Positions 9,780 through 19,332 of a stretch of DNA of 61,167 nt are shown in pieces. The notes beneath the pieces were generated by a model, which was not told where the DNA came from, ran no database searches, and was given only the letters and a program-made list of their open reading frames with translations. Each line of letters opens with the position of its first letter. Within the stretch, counting starts at the first letter, position 1. The stretch is from Bacteroidales bacterium (lineage in GTDB: Bacteria; Bacteroidota; Bacteroidia; Bacteroidales; P3). A program made the position numbers and the translations under genes. Location of the stretch: assembly GCA_017962665.1 (NCBI GenBank), contig JAGCUU010000037.1, forward strand, positions 1-61,167. Direction: 5' to 3'.

Positions 9780-10588
9780 TATTTGTTAAGGTCTCGTCTA
9801 CGCCATATTAGAATTAAAATAAAACCTGAAACCATTCCTCCAAGATGTGCAAAGTGTCCTATGCCGTCATGGGTGAATCTGATACCGGTGTAGAGCTCCA
9901 GCACCGCAAAAATAATTACATACCATTTTGCTTTTACGGGAGCGAGAAAATTAATATAGATGATTTCGTTAGGAAACAACATTCCGAAAGCCAATAATAT
10001 TCCGTATATTGCACCTGACGCGCCTACGCTTAATGAGTTATTAAGTATGGTGTTGTATAAATCCATCAAGGCAGTGTATGCTTCTCTGGCATATTCTGAG
10101 CTATGCAGGGTGTCGCTGCGCCATAGATTGGTTATTTGGGTTAGCCATTCTGGATTCATTATTTTTTGAAAATGATCGTTATAAAGCACAATTAATGCTT
10201 CGGGTGACGGCGCGTCGTTAAAAGCCTGTATGGCATTGTATATATGGTGAGTTGAGATTCCCAAATATGCTGTGTGGCAAAGTGCAGCGCCAATACCGCA
10301 CAGCAGATAATAAAGGAGGAATCGTTTGGAGCCCCACACACTTTCCAATGCTCGTCCAAACATCCACAAGGCGAACATGTTGCAGAAAATGTGTGCAATA
10401 TTGCCATGCATAAACATGTGTGTTATTATTTGCCATGGACGGAAATTGTCTCCGCCAATATAGTATAGCGCCAGATATTGATAGAGGTTGATATCCCTTG
10501 CCGTGGCCAATACTATTGTGGCAATAAAGAAGAGTACTGAAATTATCAGTAGGTGTTTGACGCAAGGAGTCATTATTCTGTTATTCAT
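9761..10588 (-). CDS. Rhomboid-family intramembrane serine protease
   Basis: The 275-residue membrane protein has the rhomboid signatures: the HMFMHG segment with H66 and N70 of the HxxxN motif, the catalytic serine in GASG (Ser191) and the catalytic histidine in AHLGG (His248). It should cleave membrane proteins within their transmembrane segments. A hydrophilic insertion of about 70 residues (112-185) lies between the HxxxN helix region and the catalytic serine helix. The gene is 20 bases after mutL and overlaps rarD by 19 bases. Confidence 0.92.
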   Translation of the reverse strand: MNNRIMTPCVKHLLIISVLFFIATIVLATARDINLYQYLALYYIGGDNFRPWQIITHMFMHGNIAHIFCNMFALWMFGRALESVWGSKRFLLYYLLCGIGAALCHTAYLGISTHHIYNAIQAFNDAPSPEALIVLYNDHFQKIMNPEWLTQITNLWRSDTLHSSEYAREAYTALMDLYNTILNNSLSVGASGAIYGILLAFGMLFPNEIIYINFLAPVKAKWYVIIFAVLELYTGIRFTHDGIGHFAHLGGMVSGFILILIWRRRDLNKYWHNPQ

Positions 10589-10608
10589 ATTATATCTCCA
10601 GAAAATGT

Positions 10609-12375
10609 TTATTTGAATCTTTCTGCAAGGTCTTGTTCCGAGAGGATGATCATGGTCCGTTTGCCGGAAGGTGAGATATTTGGGGCTTGGCAGCTAAAAA
10701 GGTCTGCGATGAGACTTTGCATTTCTTCAGGTTTGAGTATTGTATCTGCATCTACAGCCATTTGTCGTGCAAGACTGAGGCATATACTTTTGTCTCGGTC
10801 GCTAAATTTCTGTAGCATGTTGTTTTTGTAGTCGTTGATGGTTTGCTCGAGAATTTGTTGCATCTCGCTCTCTTTAAAGTCTGATGGGGCGGCGGTGACA
10901 ACAAAATTGTTCTGTCCCAATGAGGATACGATAATACCCACCTGTTTTAGATCTGGAATTAGTTCAGTTAGTAATTCGCTGTCAGATGAGTTAAATCGAC
11001 AGTTGATGGGAAAAAGTAGTTGTTGAGCTGTCGTAATTCCAGATTCACGCCTTGACAATAGGCGTTCATAAAGAATGCGCTCATGTGCCCTTTGTTGGTC
11101 TATGATTGCGATACCGGATTTGAGTGTGGTTATAATGTAGTGTCCCAAGTAATTCAACTCTTGGTGGCTGTTGACAGGTACAGACTCTATAGGTTCTGGT
11201 TCGGGGAACGACTCTATTTCTATACTCCGGCTATGTGCTGTAGATGCTGATGTTGATGTTGATGGGGCACTATGGAATGGATTGTATGAAGGATTGTATG
11301 TTATTTTTGGGGCTTCGGGAATATGGTTTTTGGGGGCAGGGGAAAAATCTATCTCGGTGGATGGATTAAAATCCAATTCTGTGGCAAGGACATATTGACC
11401 GAGTGCTTTTTTTGTCGCAGCGCGGAGAATGGCAAAAATAACCTGTTCGTCGATGAAACGTACTTCGGTTTTTGTGGGATGTATATTGACATCCAGACGG
11501 GATGGGTCTACATTGATAAGGACGAAATAGGCAGGATATGTGTGTTCCGGTATCAGTTCGTTGTATGCTTTTTCTACAGCGGCAGACAGTCCCAGATGTT
11601 TTATATATCGTCCGTTGACAAACAGGTATTGTTCTCCTCTGATGCGTTTTGCATATTCAGCTTTGCCTACATATCCAAAGATTTTGACAGGTTCGGTATC
11701 TTCTTCGATCTTGTACAGCCGTTGGTTGTAGTTTGCTCCAAAAATACCTGCGATTCGCTGTGCGAAATTGCTTGCCTTTAGGTCGTAAAGCAGTCTCCCG
11801 TTATGGTGAAAAGTAAAAGCTACATTAAAATTTGATAATGCCACGCGTTTAAATATCTCTTCTATATGAGAAAGCTCAATGCTATCTTTTTTCAGGAAAT
11901 TACGTCGGGCAGGTATGTTATAGAAAAGATTCTTGACAGATATTGATGTCCCTGAGCAGCATGAGCACTGTGTCTTTTCCTTGATTTCAGAACCCTCAAT
12001 GATTATTTGTGTTCCGAGTTCATCGTCATGAAGACGTGTTTTTAGCTCTACCTGGGCGACGGCGGCAATAGATGCCAAAGCTTCTCCCCGGAATCCCATT
12101 GTTCTGATTGCGAATAGGTCGTTGGCTTTATGTATTTTTGAAGTGGCGTGGCGTTCAAAGCATAGGATTGCGTCGTTTTCGGACATTCCACATCCGTTGT
12201 CAATGACTTGTATTAATGTTCGCCCAGCGTCCTTTACTATTAGTTGTATCGATGTTGCACCAGCATCTAATGCATTTTCCAATAGTTCTTTGACAGCTGA
12301 AGCGGGACGATCCACTACCTCGCCGGCGGCGATTTGGTTTGCAACGGAATCTGGGAGAATATTGATTATGTCCAT
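10609..12375 (-). CDS. mutL: DNA mismatch repair protein MutL
   Basis: The 588-residue protein has the GHKL ATPase motifs ELLENALDAGA (30-40), DNGCGM (59-64) and TMGFRGEAL (92-100), the KTEVRF segment (302-307), a Ser/Pro-rich linker (about 330-405) and the C-terminal dimerisation domain. It links MutS mismatch recognition to strand removal. The C-terminal endonuclease motif normally written DQHA(x)2E(x)4E reads DQQRAHERILYE here (426-437), and the zinc-site motif CPHGRP reads SPSGKR (568-573). It is 20 bases after the MATE gene and 20 before the rhomboid gene. Confidence 0.96.
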   Translation of the reverse strand: MDIINILPDSVANQIAAGEVVDRPASAVKELLENALDAGATSIQLIVKDAGRTLIQVIDNGCGMSENDAILCFERHATSKIHKANDLFAIRTMGFRGEALASIAAVAQVELKTRLHDDELGTQIIIEGSEIKEKTQCSCCSGTSISVKNLFYNIPARRNFLKKDSIELSHIEEIFKRVALSNFNVAFTFHHNGRLLYDLKASNFAQRIAGIFGANYNQRLYKIEEDTEPVKIFGYVGKAEYAKRIRGEQYLFVNGRYIKHLGLSAAVEKAYNELIPEHTYPAYFVLINVDPSRLDVNIHPTKTEVRFIDEQVIFAILRAATKKALGQYVLATELDFNPSTEIDFSPAPKNHIPEAPKITYNPSYNPFHSAPSTSTSASTAHSRSIEIESFPEPEPIESVPVNSHQELNYLGHYIITTLKSGIAIIDQQRAHERILYERLLSRRESGITTAQQLLFPINCRFNSSDSELLTELIPDLKQVGIIVSSLGQNNFVVTAAPSDFKESEMQQILEQTINDYKNNMLQKFSDRDKSICLSLARQMAVDADTILKPEEMQSLIADLFSCQAPNISPSGKRTMIILSEQDLAERFK

Positions 12376-12394
12376 CTGCGTAATATTAGGATTT

Positions 12395-13786
12395 TTATTC
12401 GGAGTGAGGCAAATGCTCTTCGTATCCGGATATTATATTTTGTCTTTTAGTTGTTGTAATCATGTCGATGATAATCATAGTTGTGGTCATCATCTCTGCC
12501 ACTGGTATGGCGAGCCATAGACCTTCTTTGTCGAACCATAGAGGCATAAAAATAAATGACGCAACGAGGAAGATAACACCACGAAGTAGGGTGATGAAGG
12601 TGGCTTTTGCTGCTTGTTCAATGCTTTGGTAATAGCCTACCATGCTTATATTTATCGCCATGAAAAGAAATCCTGTTGCATAATATGGCAATCCTGACGA
12701 TGCCAATTTGCCTGCGGCATGACTGTTGTTAATGAAAATACCAGCGATTTGTGGCGCAAAAAAGAAGAATAGAAGCATGGTTGTAATACCAATGGCTGTG
12801 CTAATTGCAATGCTGAACCTCATGGTTTTACCTATCCGATGCCGTGATTTTTTACCATAGTTATAACTGATTATGGGTTGTGCAGAGATGGCTACAGCAT
12901 TATATAGCATATATACGAGAGGAAAGAGGTAGCAAGCTATACTATAGGCAGATACGCCATCTGTTCCAATATAATATTTGAAAGCAAGATTGCCTGTCAG
13001 CATCATTGCAGCTACGGCGATTTCCCCGACAAGACTGGATGCACCCATTTTCATAGTGTGTCCTATATTATGCAGAAAGACGATAATGTTGTCACGAGAT
13101 GCCTCAAGACGATGAAATTTTAATGTCGTAGACTGAAAAAACATGTAATAAGTCACCATAACCAATGATACCGCGCCGCCTATATCAGTTGCCAGAGAAG
13201 CTCCCATGAGACCCAAGTGGCATGGGAAAATAAAAATGTAGTCAAGGATTATGTTTACAATAGCAGGCATAATATTTGACAGCATTGCATATCGTGGTGA
13301 GCCGTCGAGTCTGATGACGAAAAGTCCGATACTCTCAATCATTACCAAAAGGCATGTTGGGATAAACCAGATATAATATTCGTAGGCTGATTCATATAAT
13401 GTACCATTTGCGCCAAGCAATGTGAGCACCTGTCGTGGAAAACAATAACATATCAAACCCGTTGCCATGGACATCAGTATGCCGGCCATAAAGGTATGAG
13501 TGATGTTGATTCTTGCGGCTTTTACATTCCCTTTTGCCAAATGAATGGCAGCTATCACGCTTGCTCCTTGACCTAACATCATTCCAAGTCCGCTTATTAG
13601 CATCATTATGGGACCCACGAGGTTGATTGCAGCAAGACCATTGGGGCCAATTCCTCGACCTACGAAGATTCCGTCGGTAAAAATGAATGCCATGGTGGAG
13701 AGCATTCCCATTAGAGTAGGAAAGAAAATCTTTGAGAAGAGTTTTCCTATGTTGGTGTTACCAAAATCTAATTTATCATTACTCAT
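12395..13786 (-). CDS. MATE-family efflux transporter
   Basis: The 463-residue protein has about twelve membrane helices and the MATE pattern: FFPTLMGMLSTMAF, DGIFVGRGIGPNGLAAINL, and in the second half QPIISYNYG. Such carriers export drugs or metabolites in exchange for sodium ions or protons; the substrate cannot be read from sequence. It is the first gene of the minus-strand run MATE-mutL-rhomboid-rarD. Confidence 0.93.
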   Translation of the reverse strand: MSNDKLDFGNTNIGKLFSKIFFPTLMGMLSTMAFIFTDGIFVGRGIGPNGLAAINLVGPIMMLISGLGMMLGQGASVIAAIHLAKGNVKAARINITHTFMAGILMSMATGLICYCFPRQVLTLLGANGTLYESAYEYYIWFIPTCLLVMIESIGLFVIRLDGSPRYAMLSNIMPAIVNIILDYIFIFPCHLGLMGASLATDIGGAVSLVMVTYYMFFQSTTLKFHRLEASRDNIIVFLHNIGHTMKMGASSLVGEIAVAAMMLTGNLAFKYYIGTDGVSAYSIACYLFPLVYMLYNAVAISAQPIISYNYGKKSRHRIGKTMRFSIAISTAIGITTMLLFFFFAPQIAGIFINNSHAAGKLASSGLPYYATGFLFMAINISMVGYYQSIEQAAKATFITLLRGVIFLVASFIFMPLWFDKEGLWLAIPVAEMMTTTMIIIDMITTTKRQNIISGYEEHLPHSE

Positions 13787-13841
13787 GGAAATGTCTGTGT
13801 TTTAACGTATTCTGATAAACTGCCATATTACAATCGGAGTG

Positions 13842-13849
13842 CAAAGGTA
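13842..13849 (-). promoter_or_regulatory. Candidate promoter of the MATE-mutL operon
   Basis: The minus strand reads TACCTTTG followed by CA, a good fit to the Bacteroidota -7 element TAnnTTTG, about 55 bases before the MATE start codon. The -33 region is a run of A and T without a clear TTTG. It lies back to back with the pepA promoter in the same 200-base gap. Confidence 0.55.
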
Positions 13850-13899
13850 CGTAAAAAACATCATATAATTTTTTTTGCGAAACAATAGTTGACAAATTT

Positions 13900-13932
13900 A
13901 TTTGTATCACTAATAAAAAATATGTAAATTTG
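13900..13932 (+). promoter_or_regulatory. Promoter of the pepA-pdxA-polA run
   Basis: TTTG at 13900-13903 and TAAATTTG at 13925-13932 are separated by 21 bases, matching the full Bacteroidota consensus TTTG-N19-21-TAnnTTTG. The predicted start of transcription is about 45 bases before the pepA start codon. Confidence 0.7.
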
Positions 13933-13986
13933 CATTTTGAAAACATGTTACTGATTTTATAATTACAACCCAATATTCACTTTCTT

Positions 13987-15432
13987 ATGAGGATAACACT
14001 TGATAAAATAGATTATAACGAACTCTCGTTTTCTGTGGTTTTTTTATACGGAAATGACGTTGCATCACGTTCTTTGCCGCTAAAGAAAGACGAGCTCTCA
14101 TTCCTCGATACGAGGCGCAAGGATGATATCAATTCGCTTGTAGTATTCAACCGTTTGCCATATAAGATATATGTCCAAAATTTTGATAGCGACCTGCCAA
14201 ATGCCGAGGCTCTTGAAAAATTGAGAAAAGTCGCTGCGGAAATGCAGAAAAGATTGGCAAAAGAGAAAGAAACAAAAGTTGCTGTGACGGGCGAAGGAGT
14301 TATACCTGAAGAAGTCGTTGCTTTTTTGGAGGGTCTTCACATGTCCAATTACCGCTTTGACAAGTATAAAAGCGAAAAAGAGACTTTAATTGACGAGGTT
14401 GTTGTCGAACGCCATATATTGGAGCCTGAAGCAATTGAGGAAAATCTTCGCCTATGGAGGCGAATAGACACATGCCGCGACTGGGTGAACGAGCCTGTTA
14501 TGAACCTTAATGCTCCCCAATTTTCTGATATTATCAAAGCTGAGGCCGATCGAATAGGAAATGTAAAATGTACTGTTCTAGGACAGAAAAAAATCGAATC
14601 GCTCAAAATGGGAGGTCTTTTGGCTGTGAACAGGGGCAGTGAGGACGAAGCTCGCTTTGTTGTCCTTGAATATAAGCCTTCAAACCGAGTCAATAGAAAA
14701 CCTGTCGCACTAGTGGGCAAGGGTATTATGTATGATACAGGTGGACTTAATATCAAGACAGAAGATTACATGCTGGAGATGAAGTCTGATATGGCGGGTG
14801 CGGCCACCATGGCATCGACTCTTTTCGCCGTTGCCGAAAACAATCTTCCGGTTTGGGTTACAGCATATCTTCCGATGACGGACAATAGACCAGGCAAGAA
14901 TGCCTACGCTCCAGACGATATCCTGCGTATGTACGACGGCACTACGGTTGAAATCACCAATACGGACGCTGAAGGTCGACTGATTCTTGCCGACGCAATT
15001 GCTTACGCTGACCAGCAAAATCCGGAATTGATAATTGACGCGGCGACACTGACCGGCGCGGCAGTACGCACTTTCGGGAAAATTGCAATAGCAGCCATGC
15101 ACAAAGACGCTGAATTACCGTTCAACCTATTGAATATTGTCGGCAATCAAGTGTATGAGCGTCTTGCGCAGTTGCCTTTCTGGAAGGAATATGACGAGTT
15201 GTTGAAATCCAATGTTGCCGATATGATCAATTGCAACCTCGGTTCGTATGCAGGCACTATCACTGCAGGTCGCTTCCTGGCACATTTTGCTCATCATCCT
15301 TATATTCATCTTGACATTGCAGGCGTTGCATTCAACGACAAAGCCGACAGTTTCTATGGTGTAGGTGCCACTGGATTTGGAATCCGACTGCTATACGCTT
15401 TCTTCCAGACATACGAAGCTACACAAAAATAA
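13987..15432 (+). CDS. pepA: M17 leucyl aminopeptidase
   Basis: The 481-residue protein is a cytosolic two-metal aminopeptidase. The family signature NTDAEGRL is at residues 325-332, and the metal-binding lysine and aspartates lie in VGKGIMYDTGGLNIK and the DMAGAA segment. The N-terminal domain is divergent, as is common in this family. It is the first gene of a plus-strand run with its own promoter. Bacteria use such enzymes for peptide turnover; nothing here suggests the DNA-binding role of E. coli PepA. Confidence 0.93.
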   Translation: MRITLDKIDYNELSFSVVFLYGNDVASRSLPLKKDELSFLDTRRKDDINSLVVFNRLPYKIYVQNFDSDLPNAEALEKLRKVAAEMQKRLAKEKETKVAVTGEGVIPEEVVAFLEGLHMSNYRFDKYKSEKETLIDEVVVERHILEPEAIEENLRLWRRIDTCRDWVNEPVMNLNAPQFSDIIKAEADRIGNVKCTVLGQKKIESLKMGGLLAVNRGSEDEARFVVLEYKPSNRVNRKPVALVGKGIMYDTGGLNIKTEDYMLEMKSDMAGAATMASTLFAVAENNLPVWVTAYLPMTDNRPGKNAYAPDDILRMYDGTTVEITNTDAEGRLILADAIAYADQQNPELIIDAATLTGAAVRTFGKIAIAAMHKDAELPFNLLNIVGNQVYERLAQLPFWKEYDELLKSNVADMINCNLGSYAGTITAGRFLAHFAHHPYIHLDIAGVAFNDKADSFYGVGATGFGIRLLYAFFQTYEATQK

Positions 15433-15487
15433 ATGTAAATTTCACACACAAACATAAACCATTTTTTTTCTTCAATTTCTTCATCTA

Positions 15488-16531
15488 ATGACAAAGACAG
15501 ATTCGCATAAAATAAAGGTTGCAATTACTCATGGCGATATTAATGGGGTTGGATATGAGGTTATACTCAAAGCTTTTTCTGATTCGCGTATGTTCGAACA
15601 CTGTACCCCCATTCTTTATGGTTCCACAAAGGTGGCGTCATATCATAAGAAACTGCTTCCTCAACAGCATCAAGAACTTAACTTCACTGCAATACAGGAT
15701 GCATCTCAGGCACAGGACAAAAAATTCAATGTCATAAACCTTGTTAACGATGAAGTTAAAATAGAAATCGGGAAATCAACAGAAACCGCAGGTATACTCA
15801 GTCGTATGGCTTTGGACAGAGCATGTGAGGATCTCAAGAAAGGGACTGTCGATGTGCTTGTTACCGCTCCAATCAACAAAAAGAATATTCAGTCGAAGGA
15901 TTTTGACTTTCCTGGACATACGGAGTACCTTTCAAATAAGTTCAACGGCAAATCGCTGATGATGATGGTGTGCGATCGCATACGTATCGGCATTGTAACA
16001 AATCATTTGGCTCTGAAAGATGTGCCATCTACAATCACAAAGGAGTTGTTGATTGAAAAGATTACTTTGATGCACGACTCATTAAAACGTGATTTCGGTA
16101 TTCCTATGCCTAAGATAGCAGTCTTGGCACTGGATCCTCACGCGGGTGACAATGGCGTTATAGGCAATCAGGACATGCTTGTAGTGAAACCGGCTATCGA
16201 CGAGGCTTATTCGAACGGTATGCTTGTTTATGGGCCTTATCCTTCTGACGGTTTCTTCGGAAGTAGTGAATTCAACAAATTTGACGGTGCTTTGGCGCTT
16301 TATCATGATCAAGGTTTAATTCCTTTCAAACTAATGTCGTTCACTGAAGGAGTAAACTACACAGCCGGACTAAATATCATTCGTACATCACCGGCACACG
16401 GTACGGCATACGATATTGCCGGTAAAAACAAAGCTTCGGAGCAATCCTTCCGTCATGCTGTAAATCTTGCATGCGACATCATGCGACATCGTCATGAATA
16501 CGATGAGATAACCGCAGATCCACTGAAATAA
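15488..16531 (+). CDS. pdxA: 4-hydroxythreonine-4-phosphate dehydrogenase
   Basis: The 347-residue protein belongs to PdxA, which oxidises 4-phosphohydroxy-L-threonine in DXP-dependent pyridoxal phosphate synthesis. Visible signatures are THGDINGVGYE at the start, TAPINK, FPGHTEYLS (metal-binding histidine), DPHAGDNGVIG and YHDQGLIPFK (metal-binding histidine). The length is normal. It follows pepA by 55 bases and precedes polA by 14. Confidence 0.95.
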   Translation: MTKTDSHKIKVAITHGDINGVGYEVILKAFSDSRMFEHCTPILYGSTKVASYHKKLLPQQHQELNFTAIQDASQAQDKKFNVINLVNDEVKIEIGKSTETAGILSRMALDRACEDLKKGTVDVLVTAPINKKNIQSKDFDFPGHTEYLSNKFNGKSLMMMVCDRIRIGIVTNHLALKDVPSTITKELLIEKITLMHDSLKRDFGIPMPKIAVLALDPHAGDNGVIGNQDMLVVKPAIDEAYSNGMLVYGPYPSDGFFGSSEFNKFDGALALYHDQGLIPFKLMSFTEGVNYTAGLNIIRTSPAHGTAYDIAGKNKASEQSFRHAVNLACDIMRHRHEYDEITADPLK

Positions 16532-16545
16532 ATTAGGGCTTCTTC

Positions 16546-19293
16546 ATGAAAAAATTGATGCTGCTTGACGGAATGGCAATGGTCTACCGTGCCTATTACG
16601 CCCTCAACCGTAATCCTCGCATGAATAGTCGCGGAATGAATACTTCTGCTGTTCTGGGGTTTACTACTACGTTGTACGACTTGCTAAGGCAACAGAAACC
16701 AACCCATTGTGCTGTGTCATTTGACCTGTCTGAGCCTACTTTCCGTCACGAGCTTTATGAACAATATAAGGCTAATCGCGACAAGACGCCAGAGGATATC
16801 CTACAAGCTCTTCCTTATATTCATCGTGTTATTGAGGGATTCTCCATACCGATAATTGTCAAGGCCGGTTATGAGGCTGACGACATCATAGGTACGCTTG
16901 CCAACATGGCGGAAAAGGCTGGTTTCGATCGGGTGCTGATGGTCACTCCCGATAAGGATTTTGCCCAACTGGTCACCGACACAATATACCTTTACAGGTT
17001 TGGTAGGATGGGTAAGCCGGATAGTATTTATACGCCAAAGGAAGTTTGTGATACCTTCTGCGTTGAACGACCGGAACAGGTGGCGGACATACTTGGGTTA
17101 TGGGGTGATGCCATAGACAATATTCCTGGAATTCCAGGAGTGGGGGAGAAGAAAGCCAAACAACTGGTTAATATGTTTGGAAGTGTGGAAAACCTTATTG
17201 AACATTCCGATGAAATAAAGAACGAAAAACTAAAAATACTGGTAAAAGAATACTCAGAACAGGCGTTGCTCTCAAAGGAACTCGCCACGATATGCAGAAA
17301 TGTTCCTGTCGATTTCGACGAAAAGGGACTGATTCTTGACAAACCAGATTATGATAAACTTGCCGACTTGTTTTCGGAACTTGAATTCCGTGCATTTGCA
17401 CAAAAAATATACACGGACCTGACGGTGACAGATCCAGATCTGGCTATGAAACTTAATCTTAGGGTTAAGACATCAAAAGGAAATTTGTCACCTGAAAAGG
17501 TCATCTCTGAACGGCGTTCAAGTAATAAAAATGTCAAGCAAGACCCTACACAATTTTCTCTATTTGAACCGTCGACAGATTTTAAAAAAGGTCAAGATAT
17601 GCCGTCGGCTAACCAAAAACTCGCCACTGTCGACATCCTTGCCGATCTGCAAGACAGGGATTTCTCCATATTCCTAAACCAAGATTCCAAGACTAAGGAA
17701 GTAAAAGGCCTGGCTTTTGCCACAAGTGCATCGGAGGCCACCTACCTTTCTTTCGAAGATGGGGACTTTTTTTCGTTTGTGCAGGAGGCTATGGAGAATC
17801 CCAAAACAAAGAAAATATGTTTTGATTTAAAACAGCTAAAACATATTTTCATATCGCACGGCATCAATATACGTGGAGATTTGTTTGATGTACAGCTTGC
17901 ACACTATCTACTTGATCCCGAGGCTCGTCATTTTCTTGATTTTATTACATCGAGCATACTTAATATTCAACTCGAGGAAGACAGTCCCGATTATGCGTGT
18001 CATGCGGCAGAATGTTTGTTAAGGTTGTATGAACCAATGCATCAGAGGTTGATTGAAAGCGATATGCTGGCTCTGTTTAACGACGTCGAGATACCTCTGG
18101 TTGACGTTCTTGTCGATATGGAGCGGGAGGGAGTTCGCATCGATGCCAATGCACTAAGAGACTATTCTGCCAATCTCTCTCGTGAACGCGATAAAATTGA
18201 GAAACAGATATATGAATTGGCAGGATGTCAGTTTAATATTAGCTCTCCAAAGCAGTTGGGAGAGATATTGTTCGAAAAACTTGCAGTGACTGACAAACCT
18301 CCTTTGACAGCAACAAAACAATACAGTACTGCGGAGGATGTCCTACAGAAGCTTAGTAACAAACATGAGATTATCCCGCTTATACTGGAATATCGGTCGC
18401 TAAGCAAATTGGTTTCGACCTATCTGGACAGTTTTCCTAGGCTAATCAACCCTGAAACCGGACGTCTGCACACTATATACAATCAGGCAGTCACTGCAAC
18501 TGGAAGGCTCAGTTCGTCTAATCCTAACTTGCAGAACATTCCGATTCGTACCGAACGTGGACGCGAGATAAGACGTGCTTTTGTTCCCCGTGACGACAAT
18601 CACAGTATTCTTGCCGCCGATTATTCGCAAATAGAGCTTCGCATTATTGCGTCGTTATCCCATGACGAACACATGATTGCGGCCTTTGCCAACAATTACG
18701 ATATTCATGCTGCAACGGCTGCAAAGATATTTCATATCGATATTGCAGATGTTAGCAAGGAACAACGAAGGAATGCAAAATCTGTCAATTTCGGCATAGT
18801 ATATGGCATAAGTGCTTTCGGACTGTCTGAACAGCTGAATATATCGCGTAAAGAGGCTTCTGAATTGATTAGTGAGTATTTTCAGCAATATCCAGCCATA
18901 AAGCAATATATTGACAACAACATTGCTTTTGCACGCGAAAATGGATATGCACAGACGTTGTTAGGTCGTCGCCGCTATCTATATGACATTAACAGCAGAA
19001 ATGCCGGCTTGCGCCAGTTTGCAGAGCGCAACGCCGTAAATATGCCCATACAAGGTACATCGGCGGATATGATTAAGATTGCCATGATACGTATCTGGCG
19101 TAGATTCAAGGAGTCAGGATTAAAGAGCAAGATGATATTACAGGTTCATGACGAATTGGTCTTCGATGTACTCAATTCTGAAATTGAACAGGTAAAGGAT
19201 ATTGTGATCAAGGAAATGGTTGAGGCTCTCCCGTTAAATATCCCTGTAGATGTCGGTATTGGTATCGGCTCTAACTGGCTCGAAGCCCATTAA
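16546..19293 (+). CDS. polA: DNA polymerase I
   Basis: The 915-residue protein has the 5'-3' exonuclease domain (about 1-290; GYEADDIIG, TPDKDF, GDAIDNIPGIPGVG), a degenerate 3'-5' exonuclease domain (about 355-500) and the polymerase domain with motif A (DYSQIELRI, 692-700), motif B (RRNAKSVNFGIVYG, 741-754) and motif C (QVHDELVFD, 866-874). It fills gaps in repair and replaces RNA primers. The acidic residues expected in proofreading motifs Exo I, II and III are not present, so this enzyme probably lacks proofreading. The gene is 14 bases after pdxA. Confidence 0.97.
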   Translation: MKKLMLLDGMAMVYRAYYALNRNPRMNSRGMNTSAVLGFTTTLYDLLRQQKPTHCAVSFDLSEPTFRHELYEQYKANRDKTPEDILQALPYIHRVIEGFSIPIIVKAGYEADDIIGTLANMAEKAGFDRVLMVTPDKDFAQLVTDTIYLYRFGRMGKPDSIYTPKEVCDTFCVERPEQVADILGLWGDAIDNIPGIPGVGEKKAKQLVNMFGSVENLIEHSDEIKNEKLKILVKEYSEQALLSKELATICRNVPVDFDEKGLILDKPDYDKLADLFSELEFRAFAQKIYTDLTVTDPDLAMKLNLRVKTSKGNLSPEKVISERRSSNKNVKQDPTQFSLFEPSTDFKKGQDMPSANQKLATVDILADLQDRDFSIFLNQDSKTKEVKGLAFATSASEATYLSFEDGDFFSFVQEAMENPKTKKICFDLKQLKHIFISHGINIRGDLFDVQLAHYLLDPEARHFLDFITSSILNIQLEEDSPDYACHAAECLLRLYEPMHQRLIESDMLALFNDVEIPLVDVLVDMEREGVRIDANALRDYSANLSRERDKIEKQIYELAGCQFNISSPKQLGEILFEKLAVTDKPPLTATKQYSTAEDVLQKLSNKHEIIPLILEYRSLSKLVSTYLDSFPRLINPETGRLHTIYNQAVTATGRLSSSNPNLQNIPIRTERGREIRRAFVPRDDNHSILAADYSQIELRIIASLSHDEHMIAAFANNYDIHAATAAKIFHIDIADVSKEQRRNAKSVNFGIVYGISAFGLSEQLNISRKEASELISEYFQQYPAIKQYIDNNIAFARENGYAQTLLGRRRYLYDINSRNAGLRQFAERNAVNMPIQGTSADMIKIAMIRIWRRFKESGLKSKMILQVHDELVFDVLNSEIEQVKDIVIKEMVEALPLNIPVDVGIGIGSNWLEAH

Positions 19294-19332
19294 TTTTTTA
19301 TGCATATTTGCAAATGATTGTCTTTCTATAAA

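Noticed and set aside
19318-19332. Upstream TTG start for ruvC
   Set aside because: The ATG 15 bases later places the catalytic GIDPG at the usual distance from the N terminus.
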